DNA of 64,000 bases. It comes from Marinobacter xestospongiae (GTDB lineage Bacteria; Pseudomonadota; Gammaproteobacteria; Pseudomonadales; Oleiphilaceae). The number at the start of each line of letters is the position of its first letter. Within the stretch, counting starts at the first letter, position 1. The notes beneath the pieces were generated by a model. It had not been told where the DNA came from. It saw only the letters and a list, made by a program, of their open reading frames with translations, and searched no databases. The stretch spans positions 182,020 to 246,019 of the forward strand of contig NZ_JAKZAK010000005.1 in NCBI RefSeq assembly GCF_023156385.1. Reading direction: 5' to 3'. The position numbers were made by a program, and so were the translations under genes. Of this stretch, positions 36,805 through 45,772 are shown one piece after another.

Positions 36805-36854
36805 CTGAATCCAGCCTGAACGCAAGCGCAGGGTTGTTTTCAGCAAGAGTTCAG
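36805..36854. promoter_or_regulatory. Mirror-image pair of TTCAG-N6-TTCAG direct repeats
   Basis: CTGAA-N6-CTGAA at 36805–36820 is TTCAG-N6-TTCAG on the minus strand; the same element on the plus strand is at 36839–36854. Each repeat has an 11-bp period and each points to one of the divergent units, which suits binding by the adjacent OmpR-type regulator at both promoters. Confidence 0.6.
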
Positions 36855-36911
36855 TTTGGTGCGCGATGGTATCGGGGTTTTAACGCAAATGTCCTTCCAG
36901 GAGAAGACGGA

Positions 36912-37439
36912 ATGAGAGCAATCACGCTGTTTGCCGCCACGCTGGCCATGTCAATTTCAACCGCCGCCCAGGCGGGCGGTAGCCACGGAGGTGGCCATGG
37001 GGCGGCTACGGGACAGCCTGGCCAGGCAGATGCCGTCAGCCGCACGATCAATGTGGTCATGCATGACAACTATTACGAACCGGAGTCAGTCAGCGTCAGT
37101 CCCGGCGAGACGGTGAAGTTTGTGGTCGAAAACCGGGGAAGGTTGGTGCACGAGTTCAACCTTGGCACCCCAGCCATGCATGAGGCCCATCAGAAAAAAG
37201 TGCAGATGATGGTGGCGCATGGCGTGATTCAGGGAGGCTCCATCAACCACGAAAGGATGAATATGGATATGGGGAACGGCCATTCCATGAAGCACGATGA
37301 CCCCAACAGTGTTCTGCTTGAGCCCGGTGAGAGTGCCGAGGTGATCTGGACGTTTCCGGATGACGTCAGTCTTGAGTTCGCCTGCAATGTGCCTGGGCAC
37401 TACCAGGCCGGGATGTACGGTGAGGTGACGTCGGAGTAA
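36912..37439 (+). CDS. Periplasmic cupredoxin-domain copper-binding protein
   Basis: 175-aa exported protein: signal peptide to about residue 22 (TAAQA), a His/Gly-rich segment (GGSHGGGHGAA), then a plastocyanin/azurin-like cupredoxin. Type 1 copper ligands are recognisable as His in GRLVHEFNLG and Cys-His-Met in FACNVPGHYQAGM. A Met/His-rich insert (INHERMNMDMGNGHSMKHD) sits mid-domain and may bind extra copper. AGGAGAAG precedes ATG 36912. copA starts 3 nt after its stop, so it is the first gene of the copper operon. Confidence 0.88.
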   Translation: MRAITLFAATLAMSISTAAQAGGSHGGGHGAATGQPGQADAVSRTINVVMHDNYYEPESVSVSPGETVKFVVENRGRLVHEFNLGTPAMHEAHQKKVQMMVAHGVIQGGSINHERMNMDMGNGHSMKHDDPNSVLLEPGESAEVIWTFPDDVSLEFACNVPGHYQAGMYGEVTSE

Positions 37440-37442
37440 GCC

Positions 37443-39173
37443 ATGATCAGATTCTCATTGCTGGCAGGGCTGTTTGCCCTGATTGTGCCGCCGCTGGCCT
37501 TGGCCGGCGAGTACGACCTGACGGTCGACCGGGTCAAAATCGACACCGGTGAGTTTGTGAAAGAGGGTATCGGCTACAACGGCGCCTCGCCTGGGCCGGT
37601 ACTGCGATTCAGGGAAGGTGAGGAAGTCACCATCAACGTCACCAATAACCTGGATGAGATGACGTCGATCCATTGGCATGGACTGATCCTGCCTTTTACC
37701 CAGGACGGGGTTCCGGGGATCAGTTTTCCGGGTATTCCAGCCGGTAAAACCTTTACCTATCGGTTTCCCGTTGTTCAGAGCGGTACTTACTGGTTCCACA
37801 GTCACTCCGGCTTTCAGGAGCCGGATGGGGCCTTTGGTGCGATTGTCATCGAGCCTGAGGCCAGGGAGCCGTTTCGCTATGACCGTGAGTACGTGGTGCA
37901 GCTGACCGATAAGCATCCCCACTCCGGGGATCGCATCATGCGCAACCTGAAAACCTCGGCGGATTACTACAATCGCCAGCAGCAGACCGTTGGCGAGTTC
38001 TTCTCGGACATCTCTGAACAGGGGTTTATGACGACTCTGCGGGATCGCCTCGCCTGGGGTGATATGCGAATGATGAAAGCCGATGTCGAGGACGTTCAGG
38101 GCTTTGTTGGAATGATCAACGGCAAGGGGCCGGAGCAGAACTGGACCGGGCTGTTCGAGCCCGGTGAACGTGTGCGCCTTAGGTTCATTAACTCCTCAGC
38201 CATGACCTACTTCGATGTACGCATTCCAGGGTTGGATATGACAGTGGTGCAGGCTGATGGCAACAACGTTCAGCCGGTGACGGTGGAGGAATTCCGCATT
38301 GGGGTTGCCGAGACCTACGACGTTATCGTGCGTCCCCGGGACGCCCAGGCCTACACCATCTTTGCCGAATCCATGGGCCGATCGGGCTACGCCAGAGCCA
38401 CCCTTGCGCCGGAATCCGGCATGCAGGCGCCAGTGCCGGCCTTGCGTGAGCCAGCCCGCTTGACCATGGCCGACATGGGCGGTTCGCACGTTATGAGCCA
38501 TGGTGATGGCGCCAATATGGCCGACATAGACCATTCGGGCATGGAAGGAATGGACCATGGCAACATGGCGGCCATGGGTCACGGTGAGATGAATCATGGC
38601 GAGATGAATCACGGTGACATGGCGATGATGAATGGCAACGCCCGTGATCCTTTCTACGCACCAGGCAGCGGCCTGACACCAACGGCAGCCAGCGGTGGTA
38701 AGTTCCTGTCTTATGCTGACCTGCGGGCGCAACAGCCTCTCTACGAAGATCGTGAGCCAACCCGGGAAGTCGAGTTACGACTGACCGGCAACATGGAGCG
38801 CTACAGCTGGAGCATCAACGGTGTCAAATACGAAGATGCAGACCCCATTCGTCTGCGGTATGGCGAACGCGTCCGCTTCAAGTTTGTGAACGAGACCATG
38901 ATGACTCACCCCATGCATCTCCATGGTATGTGGTCAATCCTGGACGTGGGCGCTGATCAGTGGAATCCCGTCAAGCACACCATCAATGTTCAACCGGGCA
39001 CCACCGTGTATATGGAGACAGAAGTAGACGCCGCTGGCCAATGGGCCTTCCATTGCCACCTGTCGTATCACGCCGCCGCCGGCATGTTCCGTAAGGTCAT
39101 TGTTGAAGGTGGCCCCGAGTCCATGTCATCAGCGCTAGACAGCGTAAACGCTACGGCCGGAGGTGATTTATGA
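37443..39173 (+). CDS. copA: CopA-type multicopper oxidase
   Basis: 576-aa periplasmic multicopper oxidase that oxidises Cu(I) and binds copper. Signal peptide to about 22. The four copper segments are intact: IHWHGL (about 78), YWFHSHSG (about 117), HPMHLHGMW (about 485) and FHCHLSYHAAAGM (about 537). Between domains 2 and 3 is a Met/His-rich stretch (about 350–400; 38500–38640) with repeated HGEMNHGEM units, as in PcoA/CopA. The signal looks Sec-like, lacking an obvious twin arginine. Its stop overlaps copB's ATG by 4 nt. Confidence 0.95.
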   Translation: MIRFSLLAGLFALIVPPLALAGEYDLTVDRVKIDTGEFVKEGIGYNGASPGPVLRFREGEEVTINVTNNLDEMTSIHWHGLILPFTQDGVPGISFPGIPAGKTFTYRFPVVQSGTYWFHSHSGFQEPDGAFGAIVIEPEAREPFRYDREYVVQLTDKHPHSGDRIMRNLKTSADYYNRQQQTVGEFFSDISEQGFMTTLRDRLAWGDMRMMKADVEDVQGFVGMINGKGPEQNWTGLFEPGERVRLRFINSSAMTYFDVRIPGLDMTVVQADGNNVQPVTVEEFRIGVAETYDVIVRPRDAQAYTIFAESMGRSGYARATLAPESGMQAPVPALREPARLTMADMGGSHVMSHGDGANMADIDHSGMEGMDHGNMAAMGHGEMNHGEMNHGDMAMMNGNARDPFYAPGSGLTPTAASGGKFLSYADLRAQQPLYEDREPTREVELRLTGNMERYSWSINGVKYEDADPIRLRYGERVRFKFVNETMMTHPMHLHGMWSILDVGADQWNPVKHTINVQPGTTVYMETEVDAAGQWAFHCHLSYHAAAGMFRKVIVEGGPESMSSALDSVNATAGGDL

Positions 39174-39910
39174 AACGGTTGGTACTGGTAACGCTTCTGG
39201 CGAGCAGTGTGCTGTCGCCAGTTGTCTCTGCGCAGCAACTGATGGAAGACACCACCGAACGGAAACAGGCGTTGCGGGTGTGGGGGGCTCAGTTCGAGGA
39301 GCTCGAATACCGATACAGCGACGATGATGAAGAGCTGGGCGTCTGGAAGGCGGACCTGTTTTACGGCACCGATGAGTTCAAGGCTCGCTGGCTGTCCAAC
39401 GGGGAATACGCGATTGATGAGCAGGCCTACCATACCCTCGAGAACCAGTTAATTGGGCAGGTGCCGGTGTCGGAGTTTTTCGATGCCAGGGCGGGTATCC
39501 GATTTGATACCCCGGAGGGGCCAGATCGGACCTACGCTGTTGTTGGGCTATCCGGCTTGGCACCCCAGTGGTTTGAGATCGATGCCAGTCTATACGCCAG
39601 TCAGGACGGCGATGTATCGGCAGAGTTCGATGCGGAGTACGAACTGCTGATCACCAACCACTGGATTCTGGTCGCCTCCGTTGACGCTTCTATCGCCTTC
39701 AGTGAGGACCGGGAGATTGGTGTGGGCAAAGGCCTGGTGTCCACAGAGACCGGGCTGAAGCTGAGCTACGATCTGATTGATCGATCCTTCTCGCCCTACA
39801 TTGGCGTGGTTCATGAACGCAAGTATGGCGATACCGCCGATCTTGCCAGGGACCAGAGCAGCGGCATAGAGGATTGGTTTGCGGTTGTTGGGGCCAGGCT
39901 TTCATTTTGA
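39170..39910 (+). CDS. copB: Copper resistance protein CopB (outer membrane)
   Basis: 246-aa protein with a signal peptide (to about 21, VVSA) and a beta-barrel pattern typical of CopB/PcoB: FEELEYRYSDDDEELGVWKADLFYGTDEFKARW, RAGIRFDTPEGPDRTYAVVGLSGLAPQWFEIDASLY and the terminal VGARLSF. Family members often carry a Met/His-rich N-terminus; this one lacks it, so it is a short version. Overlap ATGA with copA indicates translational coupling. Last gene before a strong terminator. Confidence 0.93.
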   Translation: MKRLVLVTLLASSVLSPVVSAQQLMEDTTERKQALRVWGAQFEELEYRYSDDDEELGVWKADLFYGTDEFKARWLSNGEYAIDEQAYHTLENQLIGQVPVSEFFDARAGIRFDTPEGPDRTYAVVGLSGLAPQWFEIDASLYASQDGDVSAEFDAEYELLITNHWILVASVDASIAFSEDREIGVGKGLVSTETGLKLSYDLIDRSFSPYIGVVHERKYGDTADLARDQSSGIEDWFAVVGARLSF

Positions 39911-39921
39911 TCCGTGGCAGT

Positions 39922-39955
39922 CCTGGGCCCGTCAGACCTACCGGGCCCAGGTTTT
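39922..39955. terminator. Rho-independent terminator after copB
   Basis: Perfect 10-bp stem CCTGGGCCCG / CGGGCCCAGG with a 10-nt loop, followed by TTTT. It lies between copB and the convergent SDR gene and may serve both directions. Confidence 0.85.
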
Positions 39956-39963
39956 AAGAGACG

Positions 39964-40731
39964 TTATCGGGTTACAAAGCCTCCGTTGATAAAGAGGATC
40001 TGCCCGGTTATCCAGCGAGCCTGCTCCGACACCAGAAATTCGACGGCCGGAACCACGTCGTCAATAGTGCCAAGTCGATTCGCGACGCTGGCAGCGCTCA
40101 GGTAGGCCACGGTCTGATCAGACTCCTGATCATGAAAGAATGGCGTGTCGATCGGTCCGGGTGCAACGGCGTTGACGGTGATGCCCCGGTGGCCAATTTC
40201 TTTGGCCAGCGCCCGGGTAAAGTCCTCGAGGGGGGCTTTGGAGCCTGCATAGACGCCATAGCCGCCTGTGAAGGCGCCGACCAGCGAGGTGCTCATATTG
40301 ATGATACGACCGTTGTCTGCCAGACATCGGGCAGCTTGCTGCATCACCAGGAATGCCCCTTTGGTATTGGTCCGAAAACACCGGTCAAAGTCCTCCGGGC
40401 TATAGTCCATAAATGGTTTCTTGATGATCATGCCGGCGTTGTTGATGACGATGTCGAGCCTGCCAAAGGTTTCAACTGTCTGCTCAAACACAGAGTTCAC
40501 CTGCTCTGGCTCGGCCAGGTCGCCCTGAATGATCAGCGCCCGGGCACCGTTCTGTTTCACCAGTCGCGCGGTTTCGTTGGCGTCACTCGCTGAGTTGTCG
40601 CTGTGATAGTGCGCGGCAACATCGGCGCCCTGGGCGGAAAGAGCTTCCGCAAAAGCGCGTCCCATGTTTCTGGCGGCTCCGGTAATCAGCACGACTTTTC
40701 CCTGCAGGCCAGGGTGCTTTGACGATGTCAT
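39964..40731 (-). CDS. Short-chain dehydrogenase/reductase
   Basis: 255-aa classical SDR: cofactor loop VLITGAARNMGRAFA (about 13–27), NNAG (about 93), catalytic Ser in NMSTSLVGAF and YGVYAGSK (Tyr-x3-Lys, about 162–166), with the C-terminal GQILFINGGFVTR. The His/Asp-containing AHYHSDNS after strand 2 suggests NADP. Substrate unknown. AGGAGACC precedes ATG 40731. Divergent from a LysR gene 133 bp away, which probably controls it. Confidence 0.88.
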   Translation of the reverse strand: MTSSKHPGLQGKVVLITGAARNMGRAFAEALSAQGADVAAHYHSDNSASDANETARLVKQNGARALIIQGDLAEPEQVNSVFEQTVETFGRLDIVINNAGMIIKKPFMDYSPEDFDRCFRTNTKGAFLVMQQAARCLADNGRIINMSTSLVGAFTGGYGVYAGSKAPLEDFTRALAKEIGHRGITVNAVAPGPIDTPFFHDQESDQTVAYLSAASVANRLGTIDDVVPAVEFLVSEQARWITGQILFINGGFVTR

Positions 40732-40864
40732 GATTGGTCTCCTGTATGCGTGAGTGCGCCCCATCAGGGGGATACCGGAGATGTTATTGATTGCGTTATT
40801 GTTGAGGTAGCTGGTTTTAAAGCAACGTATGGTTGCGTAATTTGCAATAAGCTGGGAGTGGCGT

Positions 40865-41776
40865 ATGGCCCATGAGCAGGTGTTTCTCCGGGTTGTGGAG
40901 GCGGGTAGCCTGAAGGCAGCAGCGGAGCAGTTAAACACTGCGCCGTCGTCCGTCAGTCGTCGGATTGCAGCACTGGAACAGAGCCTTGGTGTCAAGCTTT
41001 TGCAACGTTCCACCCGGCGATCAGTGCCGACAGAAGCCGGCCAGCGCTATTATCAGGGATTGCGTTCATTGGTGGCTGAGAAGGAAGCCCTGGAGGCGCA
41101 GATTCGCCGGCAGACGGACACCCCCAGCGGCCTGCTACGAGTCGCTGCACCCCAGGAGTTCGGTGCGACTTTTGTGGTTCCGGTGATTACTGAGCTGCAG
41201 AACTGTTACCCGGAACTGGCCGTTGAGTTGATCCTGGGCAGTCGGTTCGAGGATCTGGCCTCCCAGGATATTGATGTCGCTATTCGCGTCGGGCAACTGC
41301 CGGATTCCGGGCTGATCTGTCGTCGGCTCGGTGATGTGCCCCGGGTGCTCGTAGCCGCCAGCACCTTTTTCAATGATCGGGCTCTGCCTGTGAGCCCGGA
41401 TGATCTGAAAGCCCTGGACTTCATCTTCTACGGTCGAGAGTCCGCACGTCGGCCGATTGCACTCACCGGGCCTGAAGGTCGGGTGGATGTTATGGTAAAC
41501 GGGCGCTTGTGCGTCAATCACCTGGCGACGATTCGGGATCTGGTCTCTGAGGGGCGGGGCGTACATCTCGGGCCGGTCTGGGCTTTTCGTGAAGGCCTCA
41601 GCAACGGCAGCTTGGTTGCCCTGTTGCCGGACTTCCAGCTTGAGGCGTTTCCCCTTCACGCCCTGTACAAACAGACGCCCTACGTGCCGGCCAAGATTCG
41701 CCAGTTCATTGATCGGATGGTGCTTGCCTGTACGCCTGAGGCATTGGGAGACAGCCGCGGCATGGAGCATGGGTGA
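40865..41776 (+). CDS. LysR-type transcriptional regulator (AaeR/CrgA-like)
   Basis: 303-aa LTTR: winged helix FLRVVEAGSLKAAAEQLNTAPSSVSRRIAALEQSLGVKLLQRSTRRS (about 7–53) and an LysR substrate-binding domain (LLRVAAPQEFGATFVVPVI). The TDTPSGLLRV linker and domain resemble the large group of SDR/oxidoreductase-linked regulators. GGGAG lies before ATG 40865. Divergent from an SDR gene, the usual target arrangement. Confidence 0.88.
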   Translation: MAHEQVFLRVVEAGSLKAAAEQLNTAPSSVSRRIAALEQSLGVKLLQRSTRRSVPTEAGQRYYQGLRSLVAEKEALEAQIRRQTDTPSGLLRVAAPQEFGATFVVPVITELQNCYPELAVELILGSRFEDLASQDIDVAIRVGQLPDSGLICRRLGDVPRVLVAASTFFNDRALPVSPDDLKALDFIFYGRESARRPIALTGPEGRVDVMVNGRLCVNHLATIRDLVSEGRGVHLGPVWAFREGLSNGSLVALLPDFQLEAFPLHALYKQTPYVPAKIRQFIDRMVLACTPEALGDSRGMEHG

Positions 41777-41878
41777 GCTTCCCTTGGGCGAGTCCCGATC
41801 AGGTTTGCTATGGTCTTGAGATCAGGGAGTGTTGCTGATGAACTCCTTGGCCAAACCACCAAGAGAAGGGGCCTCAGG

Positions 41879-43036
41879 ATGGGCAAGCAGATGATTCCGC
41901 AAACCATGACAGCGATGGTGCTGACCGGCCACGGCGATGTGGACAAGCTGGTGTACCAGGCCGATGTGCCAACACCGCGACCGGGCCCTGGTGAGGTGCT
42001 GGTGAAGGTGACGGCCACCGCCAAAAACAACACCGACCGCAAGGCCCGGGAGGGGTTGTACCCGACCAAGGACAGGGGGGAGGTTACGTCCTTTGCCATG
42101 GGTGGCGAGCCCACGTTGACGTTTCCCCGAATCCAGGGTGCGGACATCGTGGGCCGGGTGGCTGCCGTGGGTGAGGGCGTCGATGAGGCCCGCGTCGGTG
42201 AGCGGGGCTTGCTGGATTTCAATATCTACGCCGATGAGCGCCGGGACATCAACCTGACACCGGACTACTACGGTCACGGCGCCGATGGCGGTTTTGCCGA
42301 GTATGTGGTGGTGCCGGCGGATCAGTTCCATCACGTCCCCAATCCGGACCTGGATGACGCCGAGCTTGCCGCCATGGGCATGTGTTCCTACCAGACCGCG
42401 TATCACATGATGACCTCCGCCCGCATCAAGGCCGGCGAGCGGGTGCTGGTGACCGGCGCCAGCGGTGGTGTGGGCACCGCGCTGATCCAGCTGTGCCGGA
42501 TTGTGGGCGCGATTCCCTATGCCCTGAGCCAACAGAGCAAGGCTGAAGCGCTCAAGGCCCTGGGGGCCGAGGCGGTACTGGACCGTTCCGACATGGGGCG
42601 GTTTGAGGAACGGGTGAAAGCGATGACCGGCGGTGCGCCCTTGGACGCGGTGATGGATCTGGCTGGCGGTGACATGACCGACCGGTTCATCGATGCGATG
42701 ATCTTCGATATGAACGCCCGCAGCGACTATCCCCGCCTCAGCATCGCCGGGGCCAGCGCCGGCAACGTTTCTGAGATAATGTGGACGCGGATCTATCTTT
42801 ACCAGGTGCAGATCTTCGGGGTGTCCCATGGTACCCGGGAAGAAGCGGAACAACTGGTGGCGTGGATTCGCAGCGGCCAGCTCAAACCCGTGCTGCATGC
42901 GGCCTTCCGTTTGTCGGAATTGCATGAGGCGGAGCGCTATTTCGTGAATCGCGGTAGCGACTACCTGGGCAAGATTGTGATCGTACCGGATTCAGAATGG
43001 GAGGCCCATGGCAAGGCCCATGGGCTGACAGCCTGA
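41879..43036 (+). CDS. Medium-chain NAD(P)-dependent oxidoreductase, quinone/acryloyl-CoA reductase-like
   Basis: 385-aa zinc-free MDR enzyme. GroES-like N-domain (VLVKVTATAKNNTDRKAREG; IQGADIVGRVAAVGEGVD) and Rossmann fold VLVTGASGGVGTALIQLC (about 190–207). Unlike the window's zinc alcohol dehydrogenase at 1026–2081, it lacks the Cys/His zinc motif. The DYYGHGADGGFAEYVVVPADQFHHVP segment is typical. ATG 41879 with GAAGGGG upstream is preferred to 41810. Substrate unknown. Confidence 0.85.
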   Translation: MGKQMIPQTMTAMVLTGHGDVDKLVYQADVPTPRPGPGEVLVKVTATAKNNTDRKAREGLYPTKDRGEVTSFAMGGEPTLTFPRIQGADIVGRVAAVGEGVDEARVGERGLLDFNIYADERRDINLTPDYYGHGADGGFAEYVVVPADQFHHVPNPDLDDAELAAMGMCSYQTAYHMMTSARIKAGERVLVTGASGGVGTALIQLCRIVGAIPYALSQQSKAEALKALGAEAVLDRSDMGRFEERVKAMTGGAPLDAVMDLAGGDMTDRFIDAMIFDMNARSDYPRLSIAGASAGNVSEIMWTRIYLYQVQIFGVSHGTREEAEQLVAWIRSGQLKPVLHAAFRLSELHEAERYFVNRGSDYLGKIVIVPDSEWEAHGKAHGLTA

Positions 43037-43070
43037 CACTGTCGTGACCCAGGCAGTCTGCAGCTACGGA

Positions 43071-43099
43071 GCGCTGGCGGAGCTTGCGTCTGCCAGCGC
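43071..43099. terminator. Hairpin between convergent genes, putative terminator
   Basis: Perfect 8-bp inverted repeat GCGCTGGC / GCCAGCGC with a 13-nt loop, in the 72-nt gap between the convergent oxidoreductase and permease genes. No strong T-run on either side. Confidence 0.5.
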
Positions 43100-43108
43100 A
43101 CCAATGGT

Positions 43109-44476
43109 TTACGCTTCCTGATCCTTCACGAAGGTGTTGTCGGTCTCTCCCTTGAAGAAGTCCCGGCCATACACCAGCAGGCACAACACCACACCCACCG
43201 CGAACGCCCAGGTTGCGCCCCGGGTAGCCAACACCGCGGCGACAATACCGGCGATGCCCAGGTCACGCTGGGACCGGGCTTCCATAACCCCGATCCGTAC
43301 CGATACATAGCCCTGGATCAGCAGAGTCAGCGCCAGGGCGATGCCGAGAATCGGCTGCACCAGGCTGACAATGGGCATGAACAGCAGGCCGGTGTTGGTG
43401 CCCCAGCGGAACGAGCCGGCGCCACCAATAATGGAGTACATGGCTTTCTTGCCCTGGGTAAAACGCTCCACGATCACCACGTGCATGGCGGCCCACAGCG
43501 GACCGCACATGGTTACGTCCGGGCCGAGAATCGACATGGCTGAGTTGCGGGCGCCAAAGGCCATGTGCGCACGATCAGGATCGTAGTCGATCTTTTCATC
43601 GGGACGCTCATGATCGGCCTCATCGAGGATGGCCTTGCTCTGCAGCACGTCGCCAAACAACACGATGTAGGCCGCCAGAACTGTGGGAATGGCGGTCAGG
43701 AACATTTCGATGGGCGGGAAACCCAGACCGAAGACGGTGTACTCCTGCCACAGGGTGACAAAGTCCGGGTTGGAGAAGCCCCACTTGATGTCCGGCCAGG
43801 AGGCTTCACCAAAGGTCGGAGCGATAATGATCGCCAGTGCGATGATCGGGAAGATGCCCAGTTTGCCGATCATGCCAAACAGCGCATTCTCCCGTTTCAG
43901 ACGGGCGAAGTGGCGGGAGAAGATCACGTAGAAGGCGATCCCCACGGCCAGTGAGATGGTGATGGGGTAGGTATCAAAGCGGCCATCCACCTTGAACACA
44001 GTGATCACTGCGGCAACGCCAGCACCAATGATCACCCCGGACTTGATTGCCTGGGGTATGGCGCCAACCACCCGGTGAGCAAGTCCACTGGCGCCGATGC
44101 CAATGGCGAACAGACCGAGTAGCAGCTGGAATGACACTAGCGCATGTATTCGCTCCGGGCCCTCCGGGAAGGTGGCGCAATAGGCCATCAGCAACGGGAT
44201 CGCGGGGGTGATCCAGCCGGGAACGACCGGATCGCCAACCAGGTGGTGCAGCAGGTAGAGGATGCCGTTCATGATCACCACCGCCAATGCCACCTCGAAG
44301 GGCATGCCCAGCAGTTCGGTCATCAGGGGGATGGCCGCCAGGTCGACAGCGCACATCAGCAGGCCCTGAAAGTAGTCCGGCCACTCAATACGGTAGTGAA
44401 CAAACGGCAGCCGCACCTTGAATGGCCCAACGCCCCAATAGGGCGTTTCCTGCCCGTCTACGCGTGTATATTTCAT
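43109..44476 (-). CDS. Polytopic permease, possibly NCS2/SLC23-like
   Basis: 455-aa inner-membrane transporter with about 12 helices. The layout (LLMCAVDLAAIPLMTELLGMPFEVALAVVIMNGILYLLHHLVG, AIPQAIKSGVIIGAGVAAVITVF, an acidic loop KAILDEADHERPDEKIDYDPD) recalls the xanthine/uracil or SLC23 fold, but nucleobase signature motifs are not clear, so the substrate is unassigned. It follows the aldehyde and alcohol dehydrogenase genes on the same strand and probably imports their substrate, perhaps a hydroxy acid or diol (inference). Confidence 0.7.
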   Translation of the reverse strand: MKYTRVDGQETPYWGVGPFKVRLPFVHYRIEWPDYFQGLLMCAVDLAAIPLMTELLGMPFEVALAVVIMNGILYLLHHLVGDPVVPGWITPAIPLLMAYCATFPEGPERIHALVSFQLLLGLFAIGIGASGLAHRVVGAIPQAIKSGVIIGAGVAAVITVFKVDGRFDTYPITISLAVGIAFYVIFSRHFARLKRENALFGMIGKLGIFPIIALAIIIAPTFGEASWPDIKWGFSNPDFVTLWQEYTVFGLGFPPIEMFLTAIPTVLAAYIVLFGDVLQSKAILDEADHERPDEKIDYDPDRAHMAFGARNSAMSILGPDVTMCGPLWAAMHVVIVERFTQGKKAMYSIIGGAGSFRWGTNTGLLFMPIVSLVQPILGIALALTLLIQGYVSVRIGVMEARSQRDLGIAGIVAAVLATRGATWAFAVGVVLCLLVYGRDFFKGETDNTFVKDQEA

Positions 44477-44558
44477 TGTTGTAACTCTTTTATATTCAGT
44501 TAGATAATTTCAGTTTTTAATGCTTTGGATTAACTGATATTCGGCGTGTTCCCGTGAG

Positions 44559-45725
44559 TCAGTAGGCTTCCCGATAGAGCGCCAGGGCGTCGGCTTCGGT
44601 GACTTCCACCGGGTTGTTCATCAGCAGCCGCGTTTGCAGCATCGCGTCCCGTGCCAGGGTCGGTAAGCTGTCCTCAGGCACCGCCACATCCCGCAGCCGT
44701 TGCGGCGCGCCAGAGTCGTTCATCAGCTCCTGCATGTGGTCGACGAACCTGGTGGCGCGGGCGTTGACGTCCTCGTCTGACGGGCCGAACAGAACGTCCG
44801 CCAGTTCCGCATACAGCGGCGCAGCGGCCTTCATGTTGAAGCGCAGTACCGGCCCGAGCATCAGCGCGTTGGTCAGGCCGTGGGGCAGGTGGAAGTGGCC
44901 GCCCAGTGGGTAGGCCAGGGCATGAACTGCGGCTACCGGACTGTTGGAGAACGCCTGACCCGCCAGGTTGGACCCCAGCAACATGGCCTCCCTGGCCGAA
45001 CGGTCGCCGCCATCCCGGCAGGCGGGTACCAGGTTATTGGCGAGCAGCTTCAGTGCTTCCCGCGCCAGGGCATCGGAGAGCGGGTTCTTGCGGTTAACCG
45101 AGGTGTACGCCTCAATGGCGTGGACCATGGCGTCGATCCCGGTGGCGGCGGTGGCGCTGGCCGGCAGTCCTACGGTCAGTTCGGCGTCCAGCAGCACGCG
45201 ATCAGCGTAGAGTTGCCGGGACACCACGCCCATTTTGGTGGTTTCACCAGTCGTAAGAATGGTGATGTTGGTGACTTCCGAGCCGGTGCCGGAGGTGGTC
45301 GGAATCTGTACCAGCGGCGTGCGCGCACCGGTGACGTTGCCAATACCATACATGTCCGCCAGTGGCTGGTCGGAGGTCAGCATCACTGCCACCAGTTTGG
45401 CGATGTCCATGGACGAACCGCCGCCAAAGCCCAGCACCACATCGGCGCCTGCCGTCTTGCCGCGTTCGGCGCACTCCGTCACCACGGCTTCGGGCGGATC
45501 GGCGACCACGTCGTCGAACACGGTGACCTGGAAGCCCGCATCGGCCAGGGACGCCTTGGCAGGCTCCAGCAGACCGTTCTGGTGGAGAAATTTGTCGGTG
45601 ACGATCAGCAGATTGCGCTGGCGGAACCAGTCACCCAGAATCTCTCCCAGCCGACCGGCGGCGCCCCATTCCATGTGCATGGCACCCGGTGTGTCGAACG
45701 TGAATGGCTTGATACCTTCTGGCAT
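44559..45725 (-). CDS. Iron-containing alcohol dehydrogenase
   Basis: 388-aa group III alcohol dehydrogenase. NAD site GFGGGSSMDIAKLVA (about 98–112), metal ligands in GIDAMVHAIEAY (Asp/His, about 190–200) and AVHALAYPLGGHFHLPHGLTNALM (about 262–285). Family substrates include 1,3-propanediol, 4-hydroxybutyrate and short alcohols. Being 47 nt downstream of a succinate-semialdehyde-type dehydrogenase, 4-hydroxybutyrate oxidation is an attractive but unproven role. AGGAG precedes the ATG. Confidence 0.9.
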   Translation of the reverse strand: MPEGIKPFTFDTPGAMHMEWGAAGRLGEILGDWFRQRNLLIVTDKFLHQNGLLEPAKASLADAGFQVTVFDDVVADPPEAVVTECAERGKTAGADVVLGFGGGSSMDIAKLVAVMLTSDQPLADMYGIGNVTGARTPLVQIPTTSGTGSEVTNITILTTGETTKMGVVSRQLYADRVLLDAELTVGLPASATAATGIDAMVHAIEAYTSVNRKNPLSDALAREALKLLANNLVPACRDGGDRSAREAMLLGSNLAGQAFSNSPVAAVHALAYPLGGHFHLPHGLTNALMLGPVLRFNMKAAAPLYAELADVLFGPSDEDVNARATRFVDHMQELMNDSGAPQRLRDVAVPEDSLPTLARDAMLQTRLLMNNPVEVTEADALALYREAY

Positions 45726-45772
45726 GTTTTTCTCCTGTTTATCCGATGGATTGAGTTGCTCTGTGGGGCGCT

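Noticed and set aside
38500..38640. Short tandem DNA repeats in copA
   Set aside because: They are explained by the Met/His-rich copper-binding segment of CopA, not by an independent repeat element.
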